The notes under the pieces are model-generated. The model was not told where the DNA came from. It searched no databases and saw only the letters and a list, made by a program, of their open reading frames with translations. Positions 25,721 through 38,073 of a stretch of 64,000 nucleotides of DNA are shown piece by piece (the stretch's first letter is position 1; every line of letters starts with the position of its first letter). A program made the position numbers and the translations under genes. The DNA lies in the NCBI GenBank assembly GCA_007922195.1, contig ML682008.1, forward strand, positions 2,840,552 through 2,904,551. The letters are read 5' to 3'. The DNA is from Podocnemis expansa (taxonomy: Eukaryota; Chordata; Testudines; Podocnemididae).

Positions 25721-27834
25721 TAAATGAATTCTGCAGCATGCTTTGAAGTTCAGCAAACTTGAACTATTTGGAACCAAACTGGTGAAGGGAATGAATTTCA
25801 AAGCCAAAAATCTGTCCCCCTTTCCTCACAAGTATGAATTTCACTAGCAAACAAGGCATCATAAGGCATCTTCTTTCATCCGTGCACTTCAGACTAGTAA
25901 ATGAACAAGATGCACTGGGATTTTAGCACAAGGAAGAATTTAACATGGCTTGCTCTCACAGCACAGTTGGCTGTCCAGGAACAAGCACTGCATCTGATCA
26001 TGGAGTACTTTTAGTGGTTTCCCACCGTGAATGAAGTCTTTCTGATCACAAGCAAAGGAGGAAAGTAATCATGCACTTTCAAATATTGTGAAAGACCTAG
26101 AATTCAGATATACAAGATATATATAAAGCATGCACACAACACACAGACAGTCATTCCCAAGTTACTGAAAAGTTATGAAAAAATTAAATATACATTCAGA
26201 AGATGCAGATTTGCTGCCTAACACATGGAGTATTGTTTTGGGGTGTTCTAGAATTTCCATTCAGTTTTGTGCTATCATCTACTTCAGTAGGTTCTCATAC
26301 ATAATCAATTTGTATTAGAGCAATGGCTAGCATCCTGTCAAGTTAACTACTGATAGATAGCACTGATGTTAATTCTTCAGCATAATTCTTCTTAGTATAG
26401 AGATTTGGAGGTGGCTATGTACCATAAAGTCAGTAGATGGTACACCATAATTTGAATGGAAATAAAATTATTAGCTACACTACTTAGTTAGTTAAAAAAT
26501 AAGCTCTCCCGCTCCACCTCACCCCAGAAACACCTATTTCATTTTATATTTTAAATCTATTTTGTGGGAATTCAGGCTGAAAGATAATACATGAAAGAGT
26601 ATATAATGAGTGCATAAATATATAGTAAATAACTGAGGTTTTGTTCACCAGAAGATCAAAAACTTAAAATATGTTTGAATATGTTCAACCAATGCTACTG
26701 GGGAATTTAAAAAGCCTGTTTGTTATGTGTACATATTCCAGCTGCAATCCTTTGTGTCTATGCAAGCCTAGATAAGAGTGTTGATATTGCTAACAGAGAA
26801 GGCAGGTAGTAACATTTTCGAACTTCCATGTGAAGTGCATGGGATATCATCAGCTGTCCTTTGAAAAACCCAGAACTTTGAGCTCCTACTTTGCTTCAAA
26901 ATGTATTTATTTGTTGTTTTAATGCTACATTTACTACTGAATTGACTAGATTCAGTCCTTTCATCTTAGCAGATATCCACACCATTGCCCCTGACCAGCC
27001 TGTTATGTCTGTTTTTGGGGTGAGGTTGGCTAGTCTCCTTGCAATGCAATGCAATGCTCCACCAACTGGAATTTACATCCCTGGGGAGTCCCACAGGAGA
27101 TGATCAAGCCTGGCATCTAGTAAGGGATTTGCAAATGTTAATAAATTTTGTCTTCCCTTTGAGGTAGGAAATGTCAGAAAATTAAGGCCCAGAGTTTTAG
27201 TGAATTCTCAAAAGCCACCCAGTGAATCACTGGGTGGGGGAAGAGCCTAACTCTTGGTCCAGTGCTCAGTTGAACAGACTTCCAACCTGCCTCTCTGGTG
27301 CACTGTGTTCTGTCAAGCAGATATGCAGCCCACCTACATACTCTTTGTAGTGCATGAGGAGGCCCCCATTAGGGCCAGCCTGGATGCAATTGATATGGAG
27401 GGCCTTGTTCAGGACTACTTCTCAACTGATCCTCATTTTGAAGGGCATTTGTCATTAATCCTCAAATGTTTTTAATGCCACGTAGTTATGGCATCCTCTC
27501 ACTGGCGTGGTTGGGATTTATTTCCATCAGATATGCAGAAATGTGAAGTTGAGGTTATTCGAAGAGGCATTTATGCTAAACTAAGGGATCCCACTGCCAT
27601 ATGAGTCTCTTGCACATGTCATGTTTCTGTATTCCTCATGTTGGCTCACTGTCACACAAAGTCCCATGTTTTGGCCTAAGCAAGTGTGTGGGTTTGCTTG
27701 ATACACCTCAGTTTTATCCTGAGTGTTTTGAGTTCTGATCATACCATACTGTACAAGTCATCAAAACCTATTCAACAAAGGACTTGAGGTCCTTTATGGC
27801 CCTAAATTTTTTCCAGTAGTTGGATTCATATTGA

Positions 27835-28075
27835 AAAAGAAGGATGATTCAGTAGTAAGGGCCCTAGAGTAGGACTCAGGGGATGCTGGTTCAATTCCTC
27901 ACTTCCCTCACAAATTTTTGGTGTGAGACGGGGCAAGTCTTGCTGTGCTTCAGCTCCCCATCTGTAAACTAAGGTAATTACTCTGTTGTACTTCATAAGT
28001 ATTCTGAGGTTAACTACATTAAAAACAGTTAGCTGCTCAGAAACTATACTGATAACGGCCATACGGGTACCTGGG
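27835..28075 (+). mobile_element. Near full-length MIR-type tRNA-derived SINE
   Basis: A tRNA-like head with the pol III B box GGTTCAATTCC at 27888-27898 is followed by GTGTGAGACGGGGCAAGTCT, CAGCTCCCCATCTGTAAACT and a tail AACGGCCATACGGGTACC. This is the order of a complete MIR-like/CORE-SINE copy. It is on the same strand as SEMA3D. Confidence 0.75.
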
Positions 28076-28279
28076 ATGGATAGATGTATTTTAAAAGCAA
28101 ATTCCTGGCTACATTAAGCATAGGCTCTGATTTTTAGTTCCTCTTCTTATCATTTTCACAAATGAAGTGTCGATTTAAAGCATCACTTAGAAGAAGAATG
28201 AGAAGACCCTCAACATGAAGTCAGTTAGAATAGCACTTAAATACTGAAGCACAAACACTGCCTTGTACCTTTGTTTCAG

Positions 28280-28368
28280 ACATAGGAACGGTACTGAAAG
28301 TTGTGAGTATTACAAAAGAGAAGTGGACTATGGAGGAGGTAGTACTGGAAGAGCTACAGGTTTTCAAG
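28280..28368 (+). CDS. SEMA3D: SEMA3D exon e (sema domain)
   Basis: This 89-base exon follows TTTGTTTCAG and ends before GTAAGC at 28369. It completes Asp and reads [20 protein letters not shown], then [10 protein letters not shown] (residues 185-214). GTVLKVVS is the conserved propeller strand, and the EEVVLEELQ run matches the SEMA3D pattern. It ends in phase 0. This exon was too short to stand out as an open reading frame and is placed by the splice sites and by homology. Confidence 0.96.
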
Positions 28369-30204
28369 GTAAGCATTAACAGCCAAAATATGTTTAAACA
28401 TCAGATAATAGTTTAGGGAAGTTTTAAGCCCCGTGGAATTCAACCTCTGAAGCAATTCATTTCTCAGAACTAGTTCAAATTCTGAAACTCATTTTATTAT
28501 TAATGCTGAAATCCATTGCTTTTCCAAAGATTATTTAATCTAAAGAACATGAACTTCCAAACTATCAAGAAGACTTTTTATGTACAGTACGGCATCACAG
28601 CAAACTTTCATTTTATCATGAGTCTCATCAACATAACTTTATTTTTTGTATTTTCCTTCAAGCCTCAGCTTCTGGAGTCCCCATAGCCATTTAAGAAAAC
28701 GTGTTGAACCCTTGTGATTGTGTGTGTGTGTGTGGGTGGGGACCCTCAAGGTTAAAAACAAAACAAACAAACCAAAGAAGAGAAATAAAATGAACCAAAT
28801 ACCTGCAATTTTAAAGTCTAATGCTTTTAAAATCAGTCTCTTTTTTTTCTTTTACTTGTCTGAGCTTGATATGAGGTCTTTTTTGCTAGGGATTGGCACT
28901 TCTGATGGAATGTCAGAGAGAAAAGAATTCTGCTAAGTCAGGCTAGCCTCAGTGTTTTGCCTATAAATGGTATAAATATTGGGCCAAATTCTGCTCTCTA
29001 TTACAATGACATAAATCCTAATTAACTCTGTTGTTGGCAGTGGAGTTGATTTGGATTTACACCAGTGTAATGGAGAATTGAATGTGCTTGATGATTTATT
29101 TTTTCATTCAAGTGTTTCTCTCCTCTCCTTTTTGGCAGTCTTTCGCCATTCCTTTTCACTGTGTCCAGCTCTACTTCATTTTTCACCTTACTGTTTCATT
29201 AGTGTTTTCCTTTCTCCCCACCATCTGCTCTTTTTCATAGACTCTCTACTAAGTGCAATGCAAGCCCAAGAACAGTGGGGTCGTAGTTGAACTTTCTAAC
29301 ACACAGCAATCAGTGAGTTTGAAATCAGGCACAATGAATTCACCCAGCACTAGTACGGAGGCTGTAAAACTGATTTTTACTGAGTTAATCTCTCTGTGTG
29401 CCTTTTGATACATTATCTATGGAATGAGAATCCTCTTGATTTAAAGGTTTTCAGTGTCTTCTTTCTACTGCCATGAACACCAATTATAAATATTGCTTTG
29501 AAAATACCAAGACTGCTCGACAGTCTGCCAAGTAATCAGGAGTTTCTGTACATACACCAATTTGCTGCATTCTTATAATATAACGTCAAGGGCAAACATG
29601 CCATATGATATTTAACACTAAAAGAGCTGGGGTTTGCTCAGCAGACATTCCTCCACTTTATAAATTTTACCTCTACATTTTTTTTAATACAGGAGGTTGA
29701 AGAGGGAGCAGCTGCAAACCATTAATTATCCTCAAATCAAAATTAAACAATAGGCTTAAATTTTGCATTAGGTGATAGAATGTAAATAATACGCCCATCC
29801 TATTCTCACTACAGTCAATTGTACAATACCTATTGCCTTCACTAGAGGAAAAATTCACACGGGTATAGAGGAGAAATATGGTTCTTTTAAGTCCCATTTA
29901 TGCTGTCAGAATAGTGCTTAAATGGAGTTTTGGACCCAGTGCTGGTCCTATGTGCAGGCTGAATTGCAGTCTTCATGAATAAAATCCATCTACTGGCAAA
30001 TAATAGAGAATATTTGGTGGAATATTTTTTATCTGGAAACAGGGATTTTATTTCCTATTTCTTTCATGTTTGTAAAAACCAATTCAACTGTTCTGTAGTT
30101 TATTTTGTTGTTAGGCAGATGTTAAGATATAGCGCCTTTTCTATTAAAGACAGAAGCAAATGTCAATGAATAGTTACACTGACACTTACTGATTAATTTT
30201 TCAG
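28369..30204 (+). other. SEMA3D: SEMA3D intron e-f
   Basis: A 1.8 kb intron. It contains a short GT run near 28720 and a palindromic repeat at 28981-29080. Nothing else is recognised in it. Confidence 0.9.
28981..29080. repeat. Hairpin-like interspersed repeat
   Basis: GGGCCAAATTCTGCTCTCTA opens it and GATTTACACCAGTGTAATGG lies near its end. Apart from scattered mismatches, the two halves are reverse complements. A relative is at 51244-51325. Confidence 0.55.
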
Positions 30205-30246
30205 CATCCATCATTTATCTCTGCTATGGAGATGTCTCTGAAGCAG
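30205..30246 (+). CDS. SEMA3D: SEMA3D exon f (42-base micro-exon, sema domain)
   Basis: This 42-base exon lies between the acceptor TTTTTCAG and the donor GTAAGC at 30247. It encodes 14 residues, HPSFISAMEMSLKQ (215-228), in phase 0 at both ends. A 42-base exon at this place (the ISAMELS block) is a normal feature of class 3 semaphorin genes. Skipping it would keep the frame but remove a propeller strand. Confidence 0.95.
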
Positions 30247-30589
30247 GTAAGCCACAAACTTATTTAATTCACATGAACAATTCTGGTATTTTGAGCATTT
30301 AGTTTGTTGTTTTGCTAGTAACATCTGTTGCTTATTGGCCAAACTTTCAAAGACTGCCACTTACATTGCTGGTTTGCTTGGAAAATTGACATTTGCTTGC
30401 AAATAATAGTTTGTGCACACAAGCTGGTAATTATTGATGGATACAAATTCTTAGTTATATGCACATGGGATTTGTGAATGAAGTTGATACACATTTTCCA
30501 GGCACTGCAAAAATTTGACTTTGTATAAGCTATCAATGCAATGAGAAATTATTATGATTATCATCATCATCATCATCATAGTCATACTA

Positions 30590-30800
30590 GGAATATTAGA
30601 AGCAGCACCTGTAGAGACCCTTAACAGGGATCAGGGGTCCATTGTGCCAGGCATATATGTACACATAGTAAGAGACCATCTCCATTCTATGAGTTTACAT
30701 TCAAACTATACAATTCACAAAAGGTGGGAGAAAATAAATATGGGAATGGAAGCAGAGAGAGGTAAACTTATTTTCCCAGGGTCTGCCAGATACCCCAAGT
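30590..30800 (+). mobile_element. SINE (MIR/CORE-like amniote family)
   Basis: AAGCAGCACCTGTAGAGACC, GGGGTCCATTGTGCCAGGCA and a later GGAAGCAGAGAGAGGTAAAC match the family at 10130 and 36904. An ATC/TCA triplet run lies at 30560-30580. Confidence 0.65.
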
Positions 30801-30818
30801 TCTAGATCAGTGTTGTAT

Positions 30819-30905
30819 TTTAAGTTCAGAAGGGACCTCCACATCATCTAGTCTGACCTCCTGTGTGTCACAGGCCTTTCAATGCTACCCAGCATCCACA
30901 TAGCC
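30819..30905 (-). mobile_element. CR1 LINE 3' end fragment
   Basis: TTCAGAAGGGACCTCCACAT and ATCTAGTCTGACCTCCTGTG are the reverse complement of the CR1 3' words 'aggaggtcagactagatgat ... ggtcccttct'. Confidence 0.75.
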
Positions 30906-31162
30906 AAAAGCTGAAATTAGAATAAAGTAGAACAACCCATAGGAGACTGAACTATTATGTGCTACAGGCAGAGCATAGGAGAGAAACTGAGGTACACAGT
31001 TCCTGCAATGGCAGGGAAGTGATTAGGTAAGATATCCCTAGGTAGTCCAAGCAAAGTGACCCAAGTCCACATGCTTCAGAGGAAAAGTAGCACTTCAGGG
31101 TCACTGCCTATCTATCCTGGAGAAAATGCATTTGCGACTTCACATATGATGGTCAGTTAAAC

Positions 31163-31965
31163 CAGGGGTGTCAAACTTAAGACCTGCAGGCCAAATCCAG
31201 CCCACCAAGTTTGCTGATCCGGCCCAAAGAGCTGCTGCCTAGGCTGTGCTTGGAAGCTGTCTGCAGCAGTGAACTGCAAAGACAGGCTGCTAGATCAGGG
31301 CTAAGCGTGTTTCTGACTTACTCACATGATCCAAGTCATAGCACAGAGGAACGAAGGAAGCACTCCAGCCAATCCCAGCTCAGTTCTGCTGTGGTATGCC
31401 AACCAATTAGAATCTCAGTCACAGCAGGGTAGGCAGGGCTCCAGGAGAGCCACCACACTGCCCCCAAATCCAACTGTTCACTGGCAGTCAGTATGCTAAT
31501 GTGATTGACATACATGGTACCAATCACAAATACGAAAGGAAAAAGTGGCTGGGCCCCCATGGGGATGAGCCAACCAAAGGTCATCGTGCTGAATGACTGA
31601 CAGTGAGTGGGTAGGGAAGGGGGGAGGCAGGAGCCCAGCCTGGCAGTGGCTGTGACTGAGACTGCCTGATTGCCTGACACTACGTGGTAGGGGAAGTGGA
31701 AGGAGAAGGGGAAGTGGATCCAGGAGCTGCTCACCTAGGGAAGAGGGCGTCCAGGAGCTGTCCAGCTGGGGAAGGGGGTACCCACATGGCAGGGAAAAGA
31801 GAAAATGTCCGAGAGCCTGTGAGGTTGTTGGGGGGCAGAGGGGAGCTCACATTGCTGTCAGCGTGGCAGGGGAAAAGGTTAGGCAGCCCGTGTGGCCACT
31901 TGGCCTACAGGAGATGTCCTGCCTTCCAGTGTGGCTCCTCACATCGAATGAATTTGACACCTCTG
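31163..31965. mobile_element. hAT-type non-autonomous element (803 bp)
   Basis: Ends CAGGGGTGTCAAACTTA and GAATTTGACACCTCTG are inverted repeats. The flanks AGTTAAAC (31155-31162) and AGTTAGAC (31966-31973) are an 8-base duplication with one mismatch. The interior is GC-rich. A 132-codon frame on the minus strand shows no transposase features, so I treat it as chance. Confidence 0.85.
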
Positions 31966-32499
31966 AGTTAGACCCTAAGAATACGAGCAAGAACCAGCAT
32001 GCCAAACACCCAAGAGAAACAATGTTCAGTACCATCTCAGAGCCCTGGTGCACCCCGTTCAATGTCCCATCTCCAGCCATGGCCATCCATGATGCTCCAG
32101 AGGAAGGAGATAAAAAATACATTGAAGGAAAAAAATCCTTTCCTCTCCTGCGCAGGGGACTTTCTGAAACCTTTTAGGATGTAAGCCAGAAGTGAGCCCC
32201 AGCTGTTGAACTGGCTTTCCCTTTAGGAAATTATTAATAAGGTTACTTTTTCTGTGGATTGCTGCTGATCTTTGGAACTGTAAATTCATGCCCACATCCT
32301 AGCAGTGCCGTGGGTCCTTGTCCTTTCAGTCCCATAATCCCTTTCTACCATCATATCATCTACAATTGATGGAGACTGGCCAGCATACACAGTGCCCTGA
32401 GAAACATTTTACAATGAATGTGAAATTGTCTCCCTTTCAATGAAATCTGGGCCAACGTTGAAAGATTGCGAGGGCGGTATCGAGAAAGAGAACATTTAA

Positions 32500-32709
<210 letters not shown>

Positions 32710-33028
32710 TAAAAACAAATAGAGTTCTTTTGACAAAGCCACCCACTCATGTACTGTACACTATGGGCCTCAGAGGTTTCAGAAAACAAGTTGCCCTCTT
32801 TCAGCACATTGTTTAGTTAAACTGTAGCCATAGTTTTGTCTGTATTTTGGATGGAAATGCTATGAAAGTAGAGCACTTTAACATGAATAGCAATAAGTGT
32901 GCTAGCGCATCTAACATAACAAGAGCTTCATACTTCTTGTTATACTACATTACTTAAAGTACAGAGTTGTGAGGTTTATGGCTAGATTGGAGCCAGCTCT
33001 TCAAGAGTGTGCAAAGGAGCAATTCAAG

Positions 33029-33411
33029 GGCTATGTCTGCACTGCCAAATTAGTCCAGACTAAGCAAACTTAGTTCAGACTAATTTGGTCCATTTGGCCA
33101 AAGCTTAGTCTGGACTATCAAGACCCCTTGCTTACTCTAGACTAGCCAGCTTAGTCATACTTTAGCATATGCAAGCTGCAAAATAATGGCTAGTTTGAAC
33201 TAAAAAAAAAGTTCAAACAAAACCATTAGTTTGAACTAGCCATGTGTTCTAGTTTGAACTAAAAAGTTAGCTCGAACTAGGACACGTGGCTAGTTCGAAC
33301 TAAAAAGCTGCATATAGTCCAAACTAGCCCGAGGCTAGTTCAGATTAACCTCACACTTTTTTTAGTTTGCACTAGCACATCTGAGCTAAAAAAGGAGATG
33401 TAGACATAGCC
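33029..33411. mobile_element. Harbinger-like MITE (383 bp)
   Basis: Left GGCTATGTCTGCACTGCC and right GATGTAGACATAGCC are inverted ends, with AAG on both sides (33026-33028 and 33412-33414) as a 3-base target duplication. The interior is mostly TTAGTCCAGACTAA and GTTTGAACTA words in both orientations. The copy at 48040-48547 and the inner copy at 61785-61954 are relatives. Confidence 0.75.
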
Positions 33412-33931
33412 AAGGAGCCTTCCCATACTTGTGCCCCTGCATCCATGCTAAGCACAATAACTCTGGGGAGCATCACCAACATGACACCTGTGGGTGGGTC
33501 ACCGGCAGCGGGAACTGAAACTACGAGGTGCTGCTCTCTGGGTTAAAAGATAGCGGTCTCACGGCTCAATATGTGGAATAAGCAGGGATCTGAAAGGCAT
33601 GCCATGTGGATACAGGTTACACAAGCACCCACCTCCCCAAAGAGAAAGTACCATGGAGAGCTCAGGGTAGTAGAGACACTGACTTGCTTTTAGCTCCCCC
33701 AGTTAGAATTCTGGCTGGGTCAATGAGAATTTCTCAAGTCACTCCACTGTTTGAAGGCTTGTCCTCAGCCTCCTCTTTTCCTGTTGATGAAACCAGCTTG
33801 TGGGTAGTCCTTACAATTAGAGTGAATAAGAGTTTGCTGGCAATTGTGAAAAAACAAACAAAATTTGGTTTGAATCAGAAAATTACAGCAATCCCCCCCT
33901 CTGCCCCTCCCCCCCAGGTTTTTGGCTGAAA

Positions 33932-34267
33932 CTGCATTTTTTTAATTTTTTTTTTTTTTTGGCAAATAAGCTATTCATCTGAAAAATGTTGCCCAACTCT
34001 ACTCACAATAGGGGCCCATGGTTGCTATCTGTGATGAAAGTTTTGCTTCCTTATGGACCACAGTAGTGGATTTCATCATTAGATGAGATATTGTAATTAG
34101 CGTTAATTACAATATCTCATTTAATGATGAAATCCACTACTGTGGTCCATAAGGAAGCAAAACTTTCATCACAGATAGCAACCATGGGTCCTTATTGTGA
34201 AAAGAGTTGGGCAACATTTCTCAGATGCATAGCTTATTTGCCAATTTTTTTTTTTTTTTAAATGCAG
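33932..34267. repeat. Near-perfect 336-base palindrome (long hairpin)
   Basis: The left arm (33933-34100) and right arm (34103-34267) are reverse complements, with only CG at 34101-34102 between them. The inner 70 bases of each arm differ at about two positions; the next about 73 differ at about six. Each arm ends in a T-tract and a TGCA word. It lies in an intron of SEMA3D, so the pre-mRNA could fold into a stem of about 140 base pairs. Confidence 0.95.
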
Positions 34268-34719
34268 GCTATTGTGTCAAACTGTGGATCTATGTATATT
34301 TTTCTGCTTAGCCAAAGTATACTAGTGTAAATTCAGAGAAATGTGTTTGACAAGAGAAATGTAAGATTTAAGATTCGGAATGAATAAGTTATGCACCCAC
34401 GGGGGTTGCTGAAGGCTGAAGTACTTTCCTTTCACTGGATGGGAAGAGAGAGAATGAGGGCTCATTTCTTTAAAGAGATCCCCGGTTTGGTGGATAAGTC
34501 AGAGTTCCGTGGGAACAAAGCTTCAGAAGGAGGGATTGATGTTCGGCCTTCTGCATCCTCCATAGGCCAATTACTTGATTTTTTTTTTTTTTTTTTTAAT
34601 TTGCTCAGTCTGATTATTTGGCATACTGTGCTTCCCGACTGTATCTCTTCCCAGGAGGGACACATCAGCATCTAGAGTCAGCTCTTTCACTTAGACTTTG
34701 CTATGCTTTGCACTTGTAA

Positions 34720-34810
34720 GGTTTTGTTGCCAGCTCTGACATTGGCTCACAGTGTCACCCTGAGGAAATCACTTTGCCTCTCCATGCCTCAGTTTCCCTA
34801 ATTACATTTT
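34720..34810 (+). mobile_element. MIR-like SINE fragment
   Basis: CAGTGTCACCCTGAGGAAAT, CACTTTGCCTCTCCATGCCT and CAGTTTCCCTAATT follow the central MIR order. Confidence 0.6.
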
Positions 34811-35496
34811 GAGATCTTCAGATGGACATTCTTTAATGAAGTATGAAGAAAGTCACAGAGGGATTAAGTTATTCACCCAATGATCCCTAAGCAGATAAGC
34901 AGCAGACCTGGGGGGGAAAAAATTCCAGGAATCTTGACTCCCAATCCCCTGCTCTGTTCATCCTTACATAGAGTTTCCTGAAACATATAATGAAGCTGCT
35001 GTTCACAAAACTGTTCTGTTTGAAGCAGCACCCACACTTTTACAACACTGCTTGTTTTAGAAGATTCAGTTACGGACTTTACGCTGTGTTGGTCTTGAAT
35101 GGGGTCAGGAATGGTCTGTTCAACCTCATAGGTTTACATGATGTAGTGTTGAGGGTTGCGATGGTTTCCAAGATGGTTTGGCTCACCAGATCAGAGCATC
35201 TGTTCTGCCTTTGGATCTGGCAGAGCTCTGATAGCGGATTTGGAAGTTGTCTCTGCCGCTAGACTGCACTCGCCCTCTTTTTGGCAGATCTGTCTCCACA
35301 TAGGGATTTTCTTAAGTCACGGGTCAGTCTCTTTGCACCATTTGTACAAAGCTCCCTGTGCCACATACCACACTGAGAGAGAAACTTAGGGTTGTAATTA
35401 CCATTGATAGGGCAAAAGCACTGCAATTGCACATCTGCTGAGCTCCTCTGCATTTTGTTACTGAGTGCCATTACCCTGAAATGTTACAAATTTTAA

Positions 35497-35652
<156 letters not shown>

Positions 35653-36903
35653 TAGGTCTCTGGAGATATCTAGGCAGCTAGCTTATAAGCTTTTAGAATC
35701 CCCAAATATTCTGACTCTCCATTCAGCTCTCACTCAGCAGTTACTTGCTGAGCGATGGGAATTTAAAACAAGTAAATGGAGAAAACAATTGCTCACACAT
35801 TCCACAGGAGAGAGACACCAGCAGAAGGCCAGAGAAGGAAAGAAAGAAGGTATGACATGAATACGCCCATATTCCAACATGACTGAGTTGCTCCCATGCA
35901 AAATATCTGGAGAGGGCCAAGTAAGAAAAACTGCAAGGAAACAGGAAATGCTCCTCCTTCTTCGCCTAATACATACACACACTTGACAGAAGACCCAAAC
36001 CCCAGTCCCAGCTGCCAAATCCTCCAGTTCCCTTAAACACTCTCCTTATTAACAAGAGTCATCTCCTTCCCCCAGCTAGAAATCCCTCTCTCCCAGCTGC
36101 CAAACAGTCTGGCTCGGTCCCTTGCCAACTGTTGCAGTTCACTTACAGTATGCGCTGTCAATGCTAAATCCTGTGGTCACACTGCAGTGTCTGTGGCAAC
36201 GGAAAATAAATTAGAAGCATTCAAAACTGAAGTGTGAGTTACCCTGGGGTTTCTTTACATGCAATTATTAAAATGAACAGCCAGGTCAAAACAGTATTGA
36301 TAGTGTTGCTGAGTTTAATTCTTGATCTAGTAGAAGTTGCTCCCTTTGACTGATCTGTGGTTATTTTCATGCTCTGTGGTGCTGGAAGCCTTCTGAAGAA
36401 TTCGGTGTGAGTCATGGCAAAAATTAGGGTTGCCTGCCATGAGATCAAAGATCGGTCTGTTGCACGGAATACTGGGCTCTTACTATGCATATATACAGCA
36501 GCCATCATGAAAAAAAAATCAGAGTGAATCCTGCTTCCATTGACAAAAATGGCAAAATTTCCCTTGATTTCAGAGAGGCTGGGTTTTGCACTCACTATTC
36601 ACCTGCAGTTATAACCTGCTGCTGTCTGAGCTATGCCACAGAGCTTAGGGTTAGGGTTGGCAGTCTGGTTGCTGGCAACTGTTGTTGTCTTTGCATAGAG
36701 AAATGGATTTTAAATTGTCTTCATTGAACAGATACAAAATTGCTTTGTATGAATAGGAACTCAATCCTAATCTACAATGCAGCAGGAAAGAATGAAATGT
36801 GTGGCTAGATTAAGCAGCTAGTTGGGGATTTTCCATGGGGCTCTGAAGCAAGTCTAGATGACTTTGTTTCACCCCACATCCAGCCCCTGGGAGATTATTT
36901 ACA

Positions 36904-37098
36904 ATAGATAATAGTTATATTTTGATAGGACCTTAAAGCTCCAGTTGCGACTGAGGCCCCATTGTGTGAGGAACTGCACCAAAAGAGCACAGCAGGCAGT
37001 CCCTATCCCTAAGAACCCGTAAATTCTTGCAATCTAAATAAACAAGACAGACAAAGATTGGGTGGGGAAACAAAGGCACGGAGAGGCAGAGAGATTTT
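36904..37098 (+). mobile_element. SINE, 5' piece
   Basis: GATAGGACCTTAAAGCTCCA, GAGGCCCCATTGTGTGAGGA, CAGTCCCTATCCCTAAGAAC and AAACAAGACAGACAAAGATT match the amniote SINE. It is the best-preserved 5' part of the family in the window. The matching 3' part resumes at 37498. Confidence 0.75.
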
Positions 37099-37497
37099 CA
37101 GGGGCATAGCCAGCTCCCATCTTGCGGCCAGGCCTCAGACTTTTCAGGGTGGGACTAGCCAGTCCTGCCTCCGGTCATGTGAGTTGAAGCTTCCTGATGA
37201 TGCTCTGGTTGCCTAGAAACTAGAGCATTGAAAGGTGGAGAGGCAGCCAGGCCCCTGCCATGCAGAGGCTGCAGCGGCTGCCCAAGGATGGAGCTGTGTG
37301 AGCAGAGAGCCACCCACCCCTGCCCGTGTGCCTTCAGTGCCACCACTTATGGCCACAACCACCTGCTCTTGGACAGTCTGTGGTTGTGGTGGCAAGGTTG
37401 CACTACTTCCAGGTGCTATGGCAGGTGGGGGTGGGTTGCCCTGTTGGCCAAGTGGGTGGGCACAGGCCCACCCAAGCCCATCTATAGCTATGTCCTG
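37099..37497. mobile_element. GC-rich MITE inserted in a SINE (399 bp)
   Basis: CAGGGGCATAGC at the left and GCTATGTCCTG at the right are inverted ends. The flanks GAGATTTT and GTTACTTT agree at five of eight positions, a decayed 8-base duplication. The SINE reads through on both sides. Open frames inside it (up to 130 codons) show no known domain. Confidence 0.6.
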
Positions 37498-37600
37498 GTT
37501 ACTTTTCCAAGGTCACATGGCAGATCATTGGCAAAGCCAAGGGAAGAAGTCAAGCATCCTTGCTTTCACTTCAATGCCATATCCAGAACTCACTGAGCCT
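37498..37600 (+). mobile_element. SINE, 3' piece
   Basis: CCAAGGTCACATGGCAGATC and TTGGCAAAGCCAAGGGAAGA continue the SINE at 36904-37098. Confidence 0.7.
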
Positions 37601-38073
37601 CAGCATTCACTGGAAGGTAGTAACTGAAATTAGGCTTGAGTCTGCTCTAAAGTATGCTGGAGATTAAAGCAGTCCTTGGTGGTTCTCAGAATTGGTGGAA
37701 CTACAACCATCTTGTATGACAACCCCATTTTTCTACTCTGCTCACTCTCTACTGGGTGCAGAGAGGATGGAGCAAAGGAGGAACATGGGCAAAATACTGA
37801 ATTCACTACCAGTGACTGTATGTATCTCTTTAAATTTAAGCAAGTCAGTTGTACAGATTTTATTAACCTTTCTAAAAAAACAGTTGCATTGGAGGAAAGT
37901 TAGCAGCCGCCTCTAAATCCTAGCAGTTAGATTTTAAGCTAAAAGTTAAGTTCCCCTTTGCTTTTTTTTTATAATTCAGTTGCTTCTATAGCATCTGTTC
38001 TGAATCAGTCTATTTTCCCATTGCTTTAAAAATCAGGTCAGGGTTAATCTTCTGTACCATGTTTGCTTTCCAG

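Larger units (their letters stand above)
25457..28279 (+). other. SEMA3D: SEMA3D intron d-e
   Basis: A 2.8 kb intron with SINEs at 25562-25720 and 27835-28075. Nothing else is recognised in it. Confidence 0.9.

Noticed and set aside
31336..31734. 132-codon minus-strand frame
   Set aside because: It falls entirely inside a non-autonomous hAT-type element and has no transposase motif.
33932..34267. Palindrome as a microRNA gene
   Set aside because: The stem is much longer and more perfect than a typical pre-miRNA; without small-RNA data it is better described as a long hairpin.
37228..37627. Two overlapping plus-strand frames of 122 and 130 codons
   Set aside because: They start inside a GC-rich MITE and run into a SINE; composition alone explains the open frames.
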